Below, in pieces: positions 47,038 through 59,708 of a stretch of 64,000 nucleotides of DNA. The DNA comes from Panicum virgatum (taxonomy: Eukaryota; Streptophyta; Magnoliopsida; Poales; Poaceae): NCBI RefSeq assembly GCF_016808335.1, contig NC_053149.1, positions 19,068,733 to 19,132,732 of the forward strand, given 5' to 3'. Positions within the stretch are counted from its first letter, which is position 1, and every line of letters starts with the position of its first letter. The notes beneath the pieces were generated by a model. That model did no database searches. It was given only the letters and a program-made list of their open reading frames with translations, and was not told the origin of the DNA. The position numbers and the translations under genes are program-made.

Positions 47038-48600
47038 TTTGGTATCAGTCGCCTAAACATCTACTCCGTGAGCCATTAGAACCCTAGATCTAGATCCAAT
47101 TTTTAGATCTTAGTTGGTTTACCATCTCGGTTCAAGTTTTAATTCATGATTAGTATAGATCTATTAGTTCTAAGTATAGATCTTGCATGAACACCGTCAG
47201 ATCCAAGAATATAAAAGGAGAAATGAATAAACATTAGATCCATAAGTTGCCATCTTCAGAAACTCCAAAACCCCCTCAGATCCGAAAGTTTCGCCATAAG
47301 ATACACGCATAAGACTTCGCCATTAGGCCGCACGGGGCTTAAAAGCTCCCGCGGTGGCGCGCGCATAAGAAATCGTGGGGCCTTGAGCCACCACGGCGCG
47401 CAACAAAAAAAAAAGCGGCACGAAGACCGGCCATGAGCAGGCCGCGCGGGGCTAAGCAACTCCCGCAGCGGCAAAGGAAACAAAAAAAAAAGGCCGGCCA
47501 CACACACGCACAGAGGCGGCGGGGCTTTGAAACGCGCCATGAGAGTGGCGCGACACCGGCCACCGTAGGAGCAGCCCAGCTCCATGGCAGCCGGTAAGGG
47601 CGCCGGAGCTGGCGCTGCCGCCGCGGCAGCTTGGGCCGCACCTAAAGACCGCCAGATGAGCCATACTCTAGAGACTTGGGCGCACACCCCTAAGACCGCT
47701 GGATGAGCTGCTCCGGCGGGCCGCGCCATGCGTGCACGTGGCGCTAGGGCCGCGGCGGCGGCGCTACGGCCGGAGCGGCTCAGGCCGGCGGTGGCGCCAT
47801 GGGAACATCGGCGCAGAGAGAGCCGCCGGCGGCAGTGAGTGGAGAGAGGGAGGAAAGAAATCAAATGAGCTAGGATTTCGCGTGAGTTCCGGCCGTTCCC
47901 TTTTATACCCGCGAAAATCACTCTCGGCCGTTGGATTTAGGTTTCCTGAGATCAACGGCTCAAATCGTCTTCCCATTTGGGGGCGAGCCGCGCCGGGCCG
48001 AATGGCCGGCCCAGCCATTGGCTGTTGGGCCGCCGGCCCAGGCAGACGGGGGAGGGGGCGCGCGCGGCTGGGCCACTTCGCCGGCCCGCCCGTCTGTTTT
48101 TGGGCTATAAGCCCAGTAAGCTTTAGGCCCTTCTGATTTTTCGCATTTACTTTAGTTTATTCATTTCTAAATTACTTTTTTCAGTGTATAATTAGTTTAA
48201 ATTCATATTAGCACTTAACAAATTTAATTTTGAGCACGTTTACTCTGAAAATTATGAGAAATTTTATGAGTTACTATTCTGAGTAAATGAAACCAATGCG
48301 AATTTTATTCGGAATTATTTAAATTTTTTTTGGGTATTGATTTAATTTCTGACCAATGTTGTTATTAAATAATTACCATAAGTTGTTAAGTTTAATTTAA
48401 GTTTATTTTGCTTCTGCCCAACGGTGATGCAAAATTAAGTTTCCGTTGCGTTCATTACGCTAAGTTTATTTTGTTTCAGCCCAACGGTGATGCAGAATAT
48501 TATTCATGAATTAATTAAGTATTTAATTTGTTTCTGCCCAACAGTGATGCAAATTACTTTGTTTATGTTTTAATCTGGCCAACGCTGATTAATACATTTA
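47038..48600 (+). other. copia leader region
   Basis: Primer-binding site, then AT-rich leader, a GC-rich block (47330-48080, open frames judged non-coding) and an AT-rich stretch. In the last, gcccaacggtgatgca recurs three to four times between 48416 and 48556. Confidence 0.55.
48416..48595 (+). repeat. short direct repeats in the copia leader
   Basis: gcccaac(g/a)gtgatgcaaa/gaa appears at about 48416, 48479 and 48537, with a weaker ccaacgctgatta at about 48579. Spacing is about 42-63 bp, and taagtttattttg(c/t)ttc words lie between copies. Confidence 0.7.
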
Positions 48601-49324
48601 TTTATATTTGTCATTACTGATTAAATTCTTGTTTATTTGTTCATACTTAGATCCCACTCCCGCCAGCATCATAGCTTATGTCAATGGTGTGGAGAAGCTG
48701 TCTGGCGATAACTTCGCCAGATGGAGCCGTGAGATCCATCTCATTTTGGTGATGATGGATAAGGACGACTCCATTAGAGCCCAGCTCTTGTAGCACTAGT
48801 TGCACAAGGGACTGATGATACATCCCTTGCTGAGCGCACTCCTGCTTATAAGAAGGAGAAAGAGCGTTGGGAGCGCTCCGATAGAGTGGCGCTCATGGTC
48901 GTGGACTTGACCATCAGCCCCACAATCAGGGGAGCTCTTGAGAAGGAGCCTAAGAATGCTAAGAACTTCCTGACTAACATTGAGATGTACTTAAGGACTC
49001 TGCAAAGGCCACATCCAGTACTCTCCTATCTCAGCTCATGAATGCTAAGTACAACAGGCAAGGTAATGTTAGAGAGCACATTATGGGGATGGTCAACATG
49101 AGGGATAAGCTTCAGGACCTCGATTGCCCCCTTAATGATGCTACATTGCTTCACCATGTTATGATCTCACTCCCACCAGCCTTTGAGACCTTCAAGGTAA
49201 ACTACAATGGTAGTGATCAGAAGTGGGACATAACCACTCTCGTGGCTAAGTGTGCCCAGGAGGAAGAAAGGCTTCACGCTCAGAACCCTGATTTTGTTAA
49301 CCACATTAGACAAGGTGGTCGCAG

Positions 49325-49629
<305 letters not shown>

Positions 49630-52600
49630 GGGTCTCTCACTCCAAGAAAGATAAGAATGGTAAGAAACCCTATGATGGTCCTAAGCAAGATGGCTCCTCC
49701 TCCTCTAAGACATTCAAGTGCTGCCACTGTGGTAAAGAAGGCCACATCACTAAGGACTGTGAGGAGTTTAAGAAGTGGTGCGTTAAGAAAGGTAATGACG
49801 ACATTAATTCTTTAGTCGATGAGTCCTTTTATGCATATTTTCCCATAAGTACTTGGTGGATTGACTCAGGTGCCACTGTTCATGTTACTAATTCCCCACA
49901 AGGATTGTCTGGTGTGCGAACTATAAGAAGGGGGACCCGAAGTCTCAGGGTCGCTAATGGAGTTGAAGCAGAAGTGGAGGCCATTGTGACTCTTCAGTTA
50001 GAGCTTCACGGCGGCTTCACACTTCGCCTATTAGATGTCCTTTATGTTCCGTCCATTCAGAGAAACTTAATTTCTATTTCTAAATTAGATCGTGATGGAT
50101 TTTCATGCACGTTTGGGAACAATAGATGTGTAATAAGATGTGATGGTGACTTAATTTGTTATGCACCTTTGCATGATGAGCTTTATTTATTGTCCTTAAG
50201 TAATATCTCTGTGATGAATGTAAGCGATGTCAACCATAAGCGCAAGAGAAGTAATGAGACTTCATCGAAATTATGGCACACGTTTAGGCCATATTTCGAA
50301 GGGGAGAATGGAGCGTCTCATTAGAGAAGAGATACTCCCAAAATTAGACTTCTCTGACTTAGATCAATGCGTTGATTGTATTAAGGGAAAATTTGCAAAA
50401 CAAATTTAAAAGGATGGAGCTAAGCACAGTTTAGGATTATTAGAATTAATTCATACTAATATCTGCGGTCTATTTAATGTAAGATCAGTGGATGGATTTA
50501 GTTACTTTATTACATTCACTGATGATTTCTCCCGTTATGGTTATATTTACCCTATAAGAGAAAAGTCAGATGCACTTGATAAGTTTAAAATCTTCAAAGC
50601 TGAAGTAGAAAATTAGCATGAGTTAAAGATTAAAGTGGTAAGATCAGACAGAGGGGGCGAATATTATGGGAGACATGCCATGTATGGACAAATCCCCGGC
50701 CCCTTTGCTAAGTTCCTTCAAGAAAATGGAATAGTAGCTCAGTATTCCACTCCTGGTGAACCTCAGCAAAATGGTGTTGCTGAGAGAAGAAACCACACTC
50801 TAATGAACATGGTGCGCAGTATGCTCAGCAACTCTAATTTGCCAGTGAGTCTGTGGATGGAAGCACTAAAGACTGCCACACACATAAGTAATCGTGTTCC
50901 TAGTAAATCAGTCCCTAAGACTCCTTATGAACTTTGGACTAGTAAGAAACCCAGCATGAATTATATGCATGTCTGGGGTTGTACAGCAGAGGCGAAATTA
51001 TTTAACCCATCTCTTGGAAAATTAGATCCTAAGACAGAAAGCTGCTACTTCATTGGCTATCCGGAAAAATCAAAGGGATATAAATTTTATTGTCCTAAGG
51101 GTACCACTAAGTTTGTTGAGACAAGGCATGCTGTCTTCTTAGAGGAAAACGGATGCGCTGAGCCTAGGCAAATTAATCTTGAGGAAATGCGGACTCATGA
51201 CCCCACTCCGATGACTCAAAATTATTATGTGCCTATGACTCAATTTACAAAGCACCTCAGGTAGTTGTTCCTCTATAAGTTAATGCGGAGAGAACACCCG
51301 CCGTTAGTGAGCATGAGAATATGCCTGTAAATAATGAGCATCAAAATGAAATTGTGGCAGAACCTGTTGAGCAACCATAGGATCAGACTGCTAATGGGAC
51401 ATAGGAGGCACAACAAGAGCACATAGCTGAGCCTGTTCCTATAGCAGAACCACAACCTCTAAGAAGATCGACACGAGAAAGGAAATCAACTATCTCAGAA
51501 GATTTCGTGTACATGAGTGAAGGACACGATATGGGAAAAGTTGATGATCCTAACTCGTTTAAGGAAGCGATGAGTAGTGAATACTCCCACAAGTGGATTG
51601 AGGCCATGGAAGAAGAGCTAAAATCCATGAGCACAAATAAGGTATGGGACTTAGTAGAAATTCCTGAAGGAGCTAAGAAAGCAGGCTGTAAGTGGGTCTA
51701 CAAAACCAAGTATGCCTCCAAAGGGAAAATCGAACGGTTCAAAGCAAGACTTGTGCCTAAGGGGTTCACACAGAGAGAAGGAATCGATTATACAGAAACC
51801 TTCTTGCCTGTCTCAAAGAAAGACTCGTTCAGGATCGTTATGGCTCTAGTAGCTCATTTCGATCTCGAGTTACCTCAGATGGATGTTAAGACTGTGTTCC
51901 TTAACGGTGACTTGCATGAGAATGTATACATGGCGCAACCGGAAGGTTTCGAGATGGAAGGCAAAGAACAGTTAGGATGCAAACTAAAGAAATCCATTTA
52001 TGGATTAAAATAGGCGTCCAGACAATGGTACATTAAGTTTGATGAAGTAATTAAGAAATCAGGCTTCGTCGAAAATGTAGTGGACAACTGCATATATATT
52101 AAGATCAAGGGGGGCTCTTTTATTATCCTCGTACTTTATGTGGATGATATCCTATTAGCTAGCAGTGATAAGAACTTGATGTATGAGACAAAAGGATTTC
52201 TCTCATCGAACTTTAACATGAAGGATCTTGGTGATGCCTCTTATGTTCTATGCATTGAGATACACCGACACAGGTCCAAGGGTGCATTAGGACTATCTCA
52301 AAAGGCTTATATAGAGAAAGTTCTTAAAAGATATAATATGCACAAATGTTCAGGCACAACTGCTCCAGTTGTTAAGGACGATAAGTTTGGGCAATTTCAA
52401 AGTCCCAGGAATCAACTAGAAATTGATCAAATGAGAACGATTCCATATGCTTCAGCTGTTGGAAGCCTTATGTATGCACAAGTGTGCACACGCCCTGACT
52501 TAGCATTTATCACCGGGATGCTTGGCAGATTTCAGTCTAATCCAAGAATGGACCACTGGAAGGCGGTTAAGAAAGTTCTGCGTTATTTGCAGAGCACTGT

Positions 52601-53779
52601 TGGCATTTCTTACGCTCAATAGAATATGGATTCCGCAAGCGCTCAGAATCACCGCTGTAGCACTTCACCTTGGAGTATTCTAGGGTATCGTATATTTCCT
52701 CAGGGAAGCACTATGGTTAAAGAGTATCGAAGAATCGAATGACAAACTTTACTAGAGATATCAACCGACTAACTTAGTGGGGGTAAGCCTGATATGATAG
52801 GATAAGATAATGGCCAACGATGACCGTCTGACACAGGATACTCTAATCCTTAGAGAGGTAAGCAGCTGGGAGGACAACGAGTGAGAAAGACTCCTAAAAC
52901 ACTTCTAAACTATCGAGCTAAGCTCCCTAGACTAAACCTTGCTTCTAACTAGTTCGGGAACCTAGAGCTTACTTCGGCGGCTGGAAGAGGAAGGACTTCA
53001 GAAAGGGATGAGAGGGGAGTCCAATAGCAGCCTGCAACTACTACTATGAAAACACCCGAACGTGGTGGACTACGAGGGACGAGCAGGGCTGTCACCACCT
53101 GCTGCCTACCACAACGGTTCCGTGGGGTGGAACACACTTTCTAGCTAACACTAAGCCCAGACACCACATCCGTACTCGGTGTTAGGATTTATCTTGACGC
53201 GTTCAAGAGAAATCCCCCTCAACCTAGAGAACTAACTTGAGTTACTTTAGTCCGGGCGAGAAAACCGTAAGGTAAGATCCCGATAAACAAGATAGGTACA
53301 AAGCCTAAGCTAGAGGAATGAACTTCCGCACACAAGCAAGATAACTTGGAAAGGTAAATGAATGCGGAAAGTAAAGCTGACTCGAAAAGATAAAGAAGAT
53401 AACTATATTGATAAATGTCAAAGGAAAAGATACAAGAGCTATACCCGACTTCCGATGACGACTCCGGAATCCCGAGACAAGCTCGACTCGACTCTAACTC
53501 CCAGAATACCTAACCTACTCTAGAAACTAAAAATGATAGAAGAGAGCTCCTTTGGTGTGTGTTACAAGTGAGGGATGAGGGTCCTATTTATAGCACTCCA
53601 AGGTTGGTTATTGGCCGGTACAGCAGGTAGCGTCAGTGGTAAGCAGTTGTAGTCGGTGCGCTTAACTTCCACGCAAAAGCTGAGGCCGAGACGCTGCAAA
53701 GTGGGGCCAGCCAGCCTCTCCTAGGCCGGCCGGCCTGGGATTCTTGCCATTTGTCACCGACCTTCTCATGGACGCTCCT

Positions 53780-56700
53780 TGAAGCATCTCCTCATATGAG
53801 AAGACTTAAATGTGATACAATATCAGTCCCACGAGGCTGATAACATATTTATTACATCATATGGTACATCACCGTACAACTCTACGCGGTAATGGGCAGT
53901 GAAGCGCCACTATCGCGAGGACAACAACTACAACCCAAACAAGAACGTGAAGCACGAAGAAGTCATCAGAGTCTTGCGCCATACGGAGCTCCTGCGGGTG
54001 ACCCTATCCACAAGCAAGGTTGGGTGCAGAACGGAACCCCTACTCAACGTTCTCAGGAGCAAAGTCTGGATCTTCCTCTGTAAAAATAAGGAAAGGGGTG
54101 AGTACATACGTACTTAGCAAGTCCAACCACACCCACGGAGGGGGTATAAACAGAATACATGCACATGATAGATCAAGGATAAGGCTAGGGTTTAATTTGC
54201 GGAAAGCCAATTTTTATGCATGGGTTTATTTTGAAAAAAAGATTTTTCGTAAAGGAATTCTTTTGTAACCGAGTGGGGTTGATCCACACAGGATCCAAGT
54301 TTTAAATTGCTATCAGACTTCTCGTCCGCCGTAGCACACGGCACAGCTGCCGGACACTTTTCCAAAACAACTCACGCCAACCCATCCATTCCCAGAAGAA
54401 ACACTAGTTGTGTGACCAAACCATAACTCACCCAGTACCGTGGGCACGGCTATTCGAATAGATTTTAACTCTGCAGAGGTGTGCAACTTTACCCACTAAG
54501 TGGGGTACCACAACACGATCACCTTAGTGTCGGTGCAGATCCCAACAAAGCCATTACCCACCTTAGCTAGACCTGACTAGCCAACACGGAATCCACCAAG
54601 GGGCCATTGACCTATCACCGAGGTTTAACCGGGGCATAAGTCACACATACTTATCCCTTCTCCTTGGTCACCCGTTGCTCTCAGCACCTTGATGACTATC
54701 AGACTAACTAGTGGGGCTTATGCTAAGCCGTTGCCACATACAACGGTCGAGTGGTTTGCACGATAGTTGAGTTAGGAAAAATGACACATCAACTCAGTCC
54801 TTAACTGTGACAAGATGGATATCTCCCAACCTTGCTCAACCACACAGGTACGAGCACACCTTTCGGCAATTCACATAGAAGTGCCATCCATCTCATCTTT
54901 CTTTTTTTTCAAAAAATTCCACATTCTCCCTTCCCACACACTCACACATTTTCCTTTTGTAAAACAAGTTGTATCATATTCAAGGTCCTAAGCGTTCTAG
55001 CAGCGATTAACATCCAAATAGAATAAATCATATTCAGGCATTAATCTAGGTGGTCAAGGAATGGTTATAACAAATCAAGGGGTGACTATCCAACGGGTTT
55101 TAGCAGCAAAACAACATGCAGTTTTGAAAACAAGCAATAGGTTGTGTTTATAAAACTAGGACAAAATATGCATCAAAGGATGGGATTGAACTTGCCGTTC
55201 TCAAAGCCTTCCGGGAAGTCCTGATCGAGGTACTGTCCTTCGGGTTCGGGGTCGCAGTACTGGTCTCGCACACTTGCTCGCGGTACTGCTCGTCGACGGG
55301 TTCTCTCTCGTTCACACCGTGATCTACGATGCACACAATCAAGCACACAATAAAGAAAAAGAAATAAAGATTTTATCGTTGAGCTCAAATCAGAAACAAT
55401 TAATATATGGAGATAGGAGTATATTTTTGGGTGGTTTTCTAATGGCATGGTCAAAATTATGTTAGGAATGGCATGGTAAAGTTTCAGGTCATTCGGGGAA
55501 TGTTTGACGCATGAAATAATAGATTAAAGAGGGGTTTAGGGGCTAAATAAGGATCCAGGGCTTATTTGTAATTATTTTTTTAGAGTGAAAGGACTTGCTT
55601 ATAATTTTTGGAAAGGTCAGGGAGGCTATAGAAAATAGGTAAGGGTCTATTTATAAATTGGTTACATGGTGGAAGGGTTTGTTTTGGAATATAATAAAGG
55701 AGAGGGTTTCTTTTGAAAAAAGGGCTAGAGAGAGTGGGAGGGCTCTTTAAAGAATAGGAGAGAGGGGAGGGGGTTTTGGGCCAAATGCCCTTCTTCTTCC
55801 TCCCTCCCGTGGGAAATAGAGGAGGGGCGCCTGGGCGCCGGCGGTGGCTCCTGCCGGCGGCCCTGGGCATGGCGGCGGCCGAGACCAGGGGGAAAACAGA
55901 GAGGGGTCCACGGGGAGTCGATTCCCCCCCTTAATTTGGGCGATGGCTGTGACACCCCGGCCCAGGGCTTAATAGGATTAATAGGATACTCATACCAACA
56001 AGTTGCAACTTCTTTTCCGGAAGTCGGTCTCCAAAGAACTCCGAGGTTAAGCGTGCTTGGCCCGGAGAAATTTGGGGATGGGTGACCGACCCGGAAGTTC
56101 TTCCCGGGTGCGCACGAGTGAGGACAAAGTGTGCAGAAAAGACTGGTGTTGGTCTATGAGGACAGTCTATGTCCTAGAAAGCAGCCAAATGTAAGCAGGC
56201 CCGGCCTCGGGGAGGCGGGACGTTATAGTGGCGGCGGCACGACGGGGCTCGGCGGCGGCCCGGAGCTGGGGGAAAAGGGAGAGGGAGGGGAGGAGATTCT
56301 ATCCCCCTCCTTACCTCGAGCAGGGACGACGTGAGGAGGTGGCTCCGCGGTGGCCGGCGAGAGGTGACGGCTATGGTGGTGGTGGCAGCGCAGTGGGCAG
56401 TGGGAAGAGGCTAGCGGTGGCTGAGGTGGTTGTGGTGGTGAGAGGCTACGCGAGGGGCCTATTTATAGGCTAGGCAAGGTGGTGGAGCGGGCGGGGCACG
56501 GTGGAGGATGGTGAGCTCGGCGGGGCGGCCTTAATGGTACTCGGTGTCGCGGCGTGCGGAGCGGCGGCGGGAGGCTGGTGGTGGTGCTGTGCCAATCGAC
56601 GGGCGGCGCGGCGAGCGTCGCGGCCGCGTGGTGCGCGTCGGCGCATAGGCGCGCGCGTGCAGCGCGTGGGGGGGGGGGGGCGGCGCCGAGCTGAGCAGCG

Positions 56701-57100
56701 CGCGGGAGAGCGCGGCAGTGAGGAGAGGGAGGAAGGAGAGAGAGAGAAGGAGGGAAAAGGAAAAAGAAAAGGGAAAAAGAAAAAGAAAAATAAAGGGAGA
56801 GAGAGAGAAAGAGAGAGAGAGAGTCGCGGCGGGATTCACGACGGCGACCACGGGGTTGGACGAGCACGCGCGCCGGTCGGCGACACGCAGCGCGTTGCGC
56901 GGAACGAGGGAAAGAAAGAGATGGGACGGTGATTGAATTCGGGTGTCGGGACGGCGAAAATTTCCGAGAAGGATTTTTCGGGAGATTGGGAGCACGGGCG
57001 GGGAACGAATTTTGAACGGATTGAGCTCAACGATGAAAAAGATTTTGAAATGAAATTTTTAACGAGCGATTTATTTTGGATGAATTTTTTGGGTGTTACA
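53780..57100 (-). mobile_element. solo gypsy LTR (level 3)
   Basis: Bounded by TGAAGCATC and GGTGTTACA with the exact 5-bp duplication CTCCT (53775-53779 and 57101-57105). Its right end resembles the LTR fragment at 1544-1808. Read on the minus strand it starts TGTAACACCC. At 3.3 kb (3.0 kb without the inner insertion) it is a long LTR. The small minus-strand frame at 55148-55454 within it is not considered a gene. Confidence 0.82.
55948..56227 (+). mobile_element. Cassandra-type solo LTR with 5S-rRNA-like segment (level 4)
   Basis: 280 bp from TGTGACACCCC to GGGACGTTATA, flanked by ATGGC / GTGGC (4 of 5 match). The interior, about 55990-56110, carries the 5S rRNA internal promoter order: box A-like ccgaggttaagcgtgcttgg, intermediate element ggatgggtgacc and box C-like cccggaagttc. 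This is the hallmark of Cassandra terminal-repeat retrotransposons in miniature. The ends and the 5S-like part are clear; the missing second LTR makes it a solo LTR. Confidence 0.85.
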
Positions 57101-58291
57101 CTCCTGATCTTGTCTAGATGACGGTGGGGGGTTGCGTCGGTTTGAAGCTGACAGTTAGTAGGCCGGCCGGCCTGGGTTTGGCACATCTCGGCCTCCCGTT
57201 TCACCGACATCTTGATCCAAGGGTGCATGAAGTTCATAGTGGTGTTCCGGGCTAAAAGATTTCGGTAAGTGCTGCAGGTGGGTCCTTCAATCCATGTGCT
57301 AGGCCTTTCGGTCCATTTGATCAAACCAACTTGCAATCCATGGTTTAGAGGAAATGTGAGCATGTCACTTCACTCCTGGATCAAAGACATAGCACAATGT
57401 GTAGAGGTGCCAGGCCGGCCAGCCTAGGGGAGGCCGGTCGGCTTGGGATTTGGCCCATTTTTCCTAACTTTTGGTACATTAGTTTCTGCAACCATAACTC
57501 ATCTAAAACTTGTTGCACTTGTTAGAAATAAGTAAAATATATATGGAACATGGTGTAAAGCTCATTTTATTCCCGAGAAGTTGACGGTCAAAATGGGAAA
57601 TAATGGTCGTCAACAAGCACTAAGGAATACATGCTCACATATAAGAAAACTGAGAATTTAGAAGTAGTTGGCTATTCAGACGCCGACTTTGCAGGTTGTG
57701 TTGACACTAAGAAGTCGACATCAGGTTGTGTCTTCATGCTTGCAAATGGAGCGATTTCATGGAAAAGCTCTAAGCAATCGCTTACAGCAGCATCTACGAT
57801 GCAAGCTGAGTTCGTGGCATGTTATGAGGCCGTCAGGCAAGCTGTGTGGCTTAAGGGTTTTATTCCCGGACTAAGAGTGGTAGACAGCATAAGCAAACCA
57901 CTAAGATTATATTGCGATAATAAATCCGTAGTTTTCTATGCTAACAATAACAAATCGAGTGGCGCTGCCAAGCACATCGATATTAAGTATTTTGTTGTAA
58001 AGGATAGAATCCAAGATCATACTATTGAGTTAGAGCATATAAGTACTAAGGAAATGCTCGCGGATCCATTAACGAAAGGCTTACCTCCTAATAATTTTCA
58101 TGAACTTATTGCCGGCATGGGATTATCGGATAGCCTGTGATCATGGAACAAGAGGGTCATGATGAGTAGTTTGTTTACTGTGGATAACTGTGTAACAATG
58201 AGATTAATTCACTATTGTTACACATTGTCTCTTTATACAACTCTACTTTAAGTATGGCTTTAGTTATCGGCTTTTAGACCAAAGGGGAGAA

Positions 58292-58846
58292 TGTTGGAAT
58301 ATTCGGTGGTCAGAAACGCCGATAAGAAAGGAAAACAGGAAAGGAGAAGAAGTCCAAAAGAAACCCGTTAAGCACCCTGATCGGGGCCCAACCAGCTCAT
58401 GATTGTGACCCCAGGTCACCCAGCATCATATAAACTAGGGGTGGGGGCCAGCACTTTTGACTGCAGAAAAAACTAGTCAAGAGCCAAAACCCTAACCCTA
58501 CAGCCGCCCGATCTACGGCGGCGCTGGAGTTACCTGAAGGTCACCGTCGCGCCGCCTTCGTCCTCCCTTCGCAGAGGGGACAGTGTCGCTGGAGGCCAGA
58601 AGGACGCCGGTACCCGCCGCGGACTTCCACGACTCTGGCGAGTACGATGACGTCGACTCCGGCGAGTACTACTGCGCCGACGACTACGCCAACGAGATGG
58701 CCAGCGCATCCGCTACGAACCCGATGCCACTACTCACTGGTCTAGATCTATCTTTCTCATGTTTTACTTAAACGTTGTGCTTACTTGAGTAGATGTAGGT
58801 CCTGTAAGTATAAGTTTTAAGTTCTAAGTCATGTTTAGATCCTACA
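58292..58846 (+). repeat. 3' LTR of the copia element
   Basis: 555 bp, preceded by the polypurine tract. It shares long blocks with the left LTR, including gcccgatctacggcggcgct. Confidence 0.92.
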
Positions 58847-58851
58847 ATTTG

Positions 58852-59699
58852 TTGCCCTGAACAGTGTCAACAAGGTATTTAACTTAGTGCTCAAAGTTGG
58901 CAAGTTCAACTCCTAAGTTGTAGCTCTAAATATGAATAGCATATAAAACGTCCCTGAACATCTAATGTTCTGGAGGGTTTTAAATAAAAATGGTTGAGAA
59001 TTTGGAGAAGAGTTAAATATAAGAAATGTAGACAGGGCGTTGAGAAAAATTAGCTCAAAATTTTGGGTTCATAGGAATGGTTGAGAAAAATTAGCTCAAA
59101 ATTTTGGGTTCATAGGAATGCTGAGAAGCGGGGTGAGTCATTTAGAGCCGACCGGAGCTTATCATCCGCCGCCCCACTGCCGATCGCCGGCGGTAAAAAT
59201 TTGATGTTGCCATGCGCTGACCTGCAACGAGGACAGCAACAAGCACACAAGCAGGAAATTGAGATCGATGGGAGGGAAATTATTCAAATAAAAGTTACAC
59301 CTCAGCCTTCGTTTTCTTCTTCCTCCCGCTCTTTTTCCCTCCACCAGCCGAAGCTCGTCGCCGACCAAATTCTCCACCATAGTTAAACCATCAGCCGATT
59401 CCTTGCACCCAGAGCACCATCGCCACCCCGTAGACCCGTTCGAGCCATTTCGAGATCAAGCCGACCATCCCCAGCACGCCCTGTCTATCGACGTCTTCAA
59501 CCTCGAGTCACTATCATGAAGTATTGGGTAGGTCGCCGGTGAGCCATCTCTTTCCTAGCCTTCTTTGTCCGTTCTTGTTGCTCAGCTGGGGTTAGTAGAG
59601 CGCGTAGATGCTCTAGGAACCATGTGTTGGCTAGCTAGGACCGTGCCGGAGTTGGCCAGTCCTAGAATCTCTCACGTAGAATGGTAGCATCGTGCTAGT
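58852..59699. other. intergenic, no gene supported
   Basis: Includes a 41-bp tandem duplication at 59040-59120. The frame at 59081-59386 lacks a recognisable domain. Confidence 0.45.
59040..59120. repeat. 41-bp tandem duplication
   Basis: ttgagaaaaattagctcaaa plus attttgggttcataggaatg occurs twice head to tail with no visible difference. Confidence 0.9.
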
Positions 59700-59708
59700 A
59701 TCTATATA

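Larger units (their letters stand above)
52598..57615. mobile_element. solo LTR (level 2) inserted in the copia RNase H region, itself containing insertions
   Basis: Ends TGTTGGCATTTC and GTCGTCAACA, flanked by the exact 5-bp duplication AGCAC (52593-52597 and 57616-57620). Without the inner solo LTR the unit is about 1.7 kb. There is no coding domain and no second internal LTR, so a solo LTR is the simplest reading. gccggccggcctggg words occur in both parts (53735 and 57163), and the first part contains a cctcagggaagc motif often seen in grass LTRs. Confidence 0.85.

Noticed and set aside
47256..48136. Genes in the GC-rich copia leader
   Set aside because: Frames on both strands come from base composition; they lie between the primer-binding site and gag and show no domain.
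55990..56110. A 5S rRNA gene
   Set aside because: The 5S similarity lies inside a TG...TA-ended unit with a target duplication and is diverged outside the promoter boxes, so it is a Cassandra-type LTR.
56001..57000. Open frames over the GA- and GC-rich part of the solo gypsy LTR
   Set aside because: Low-complexity LTR sequence with no domain.
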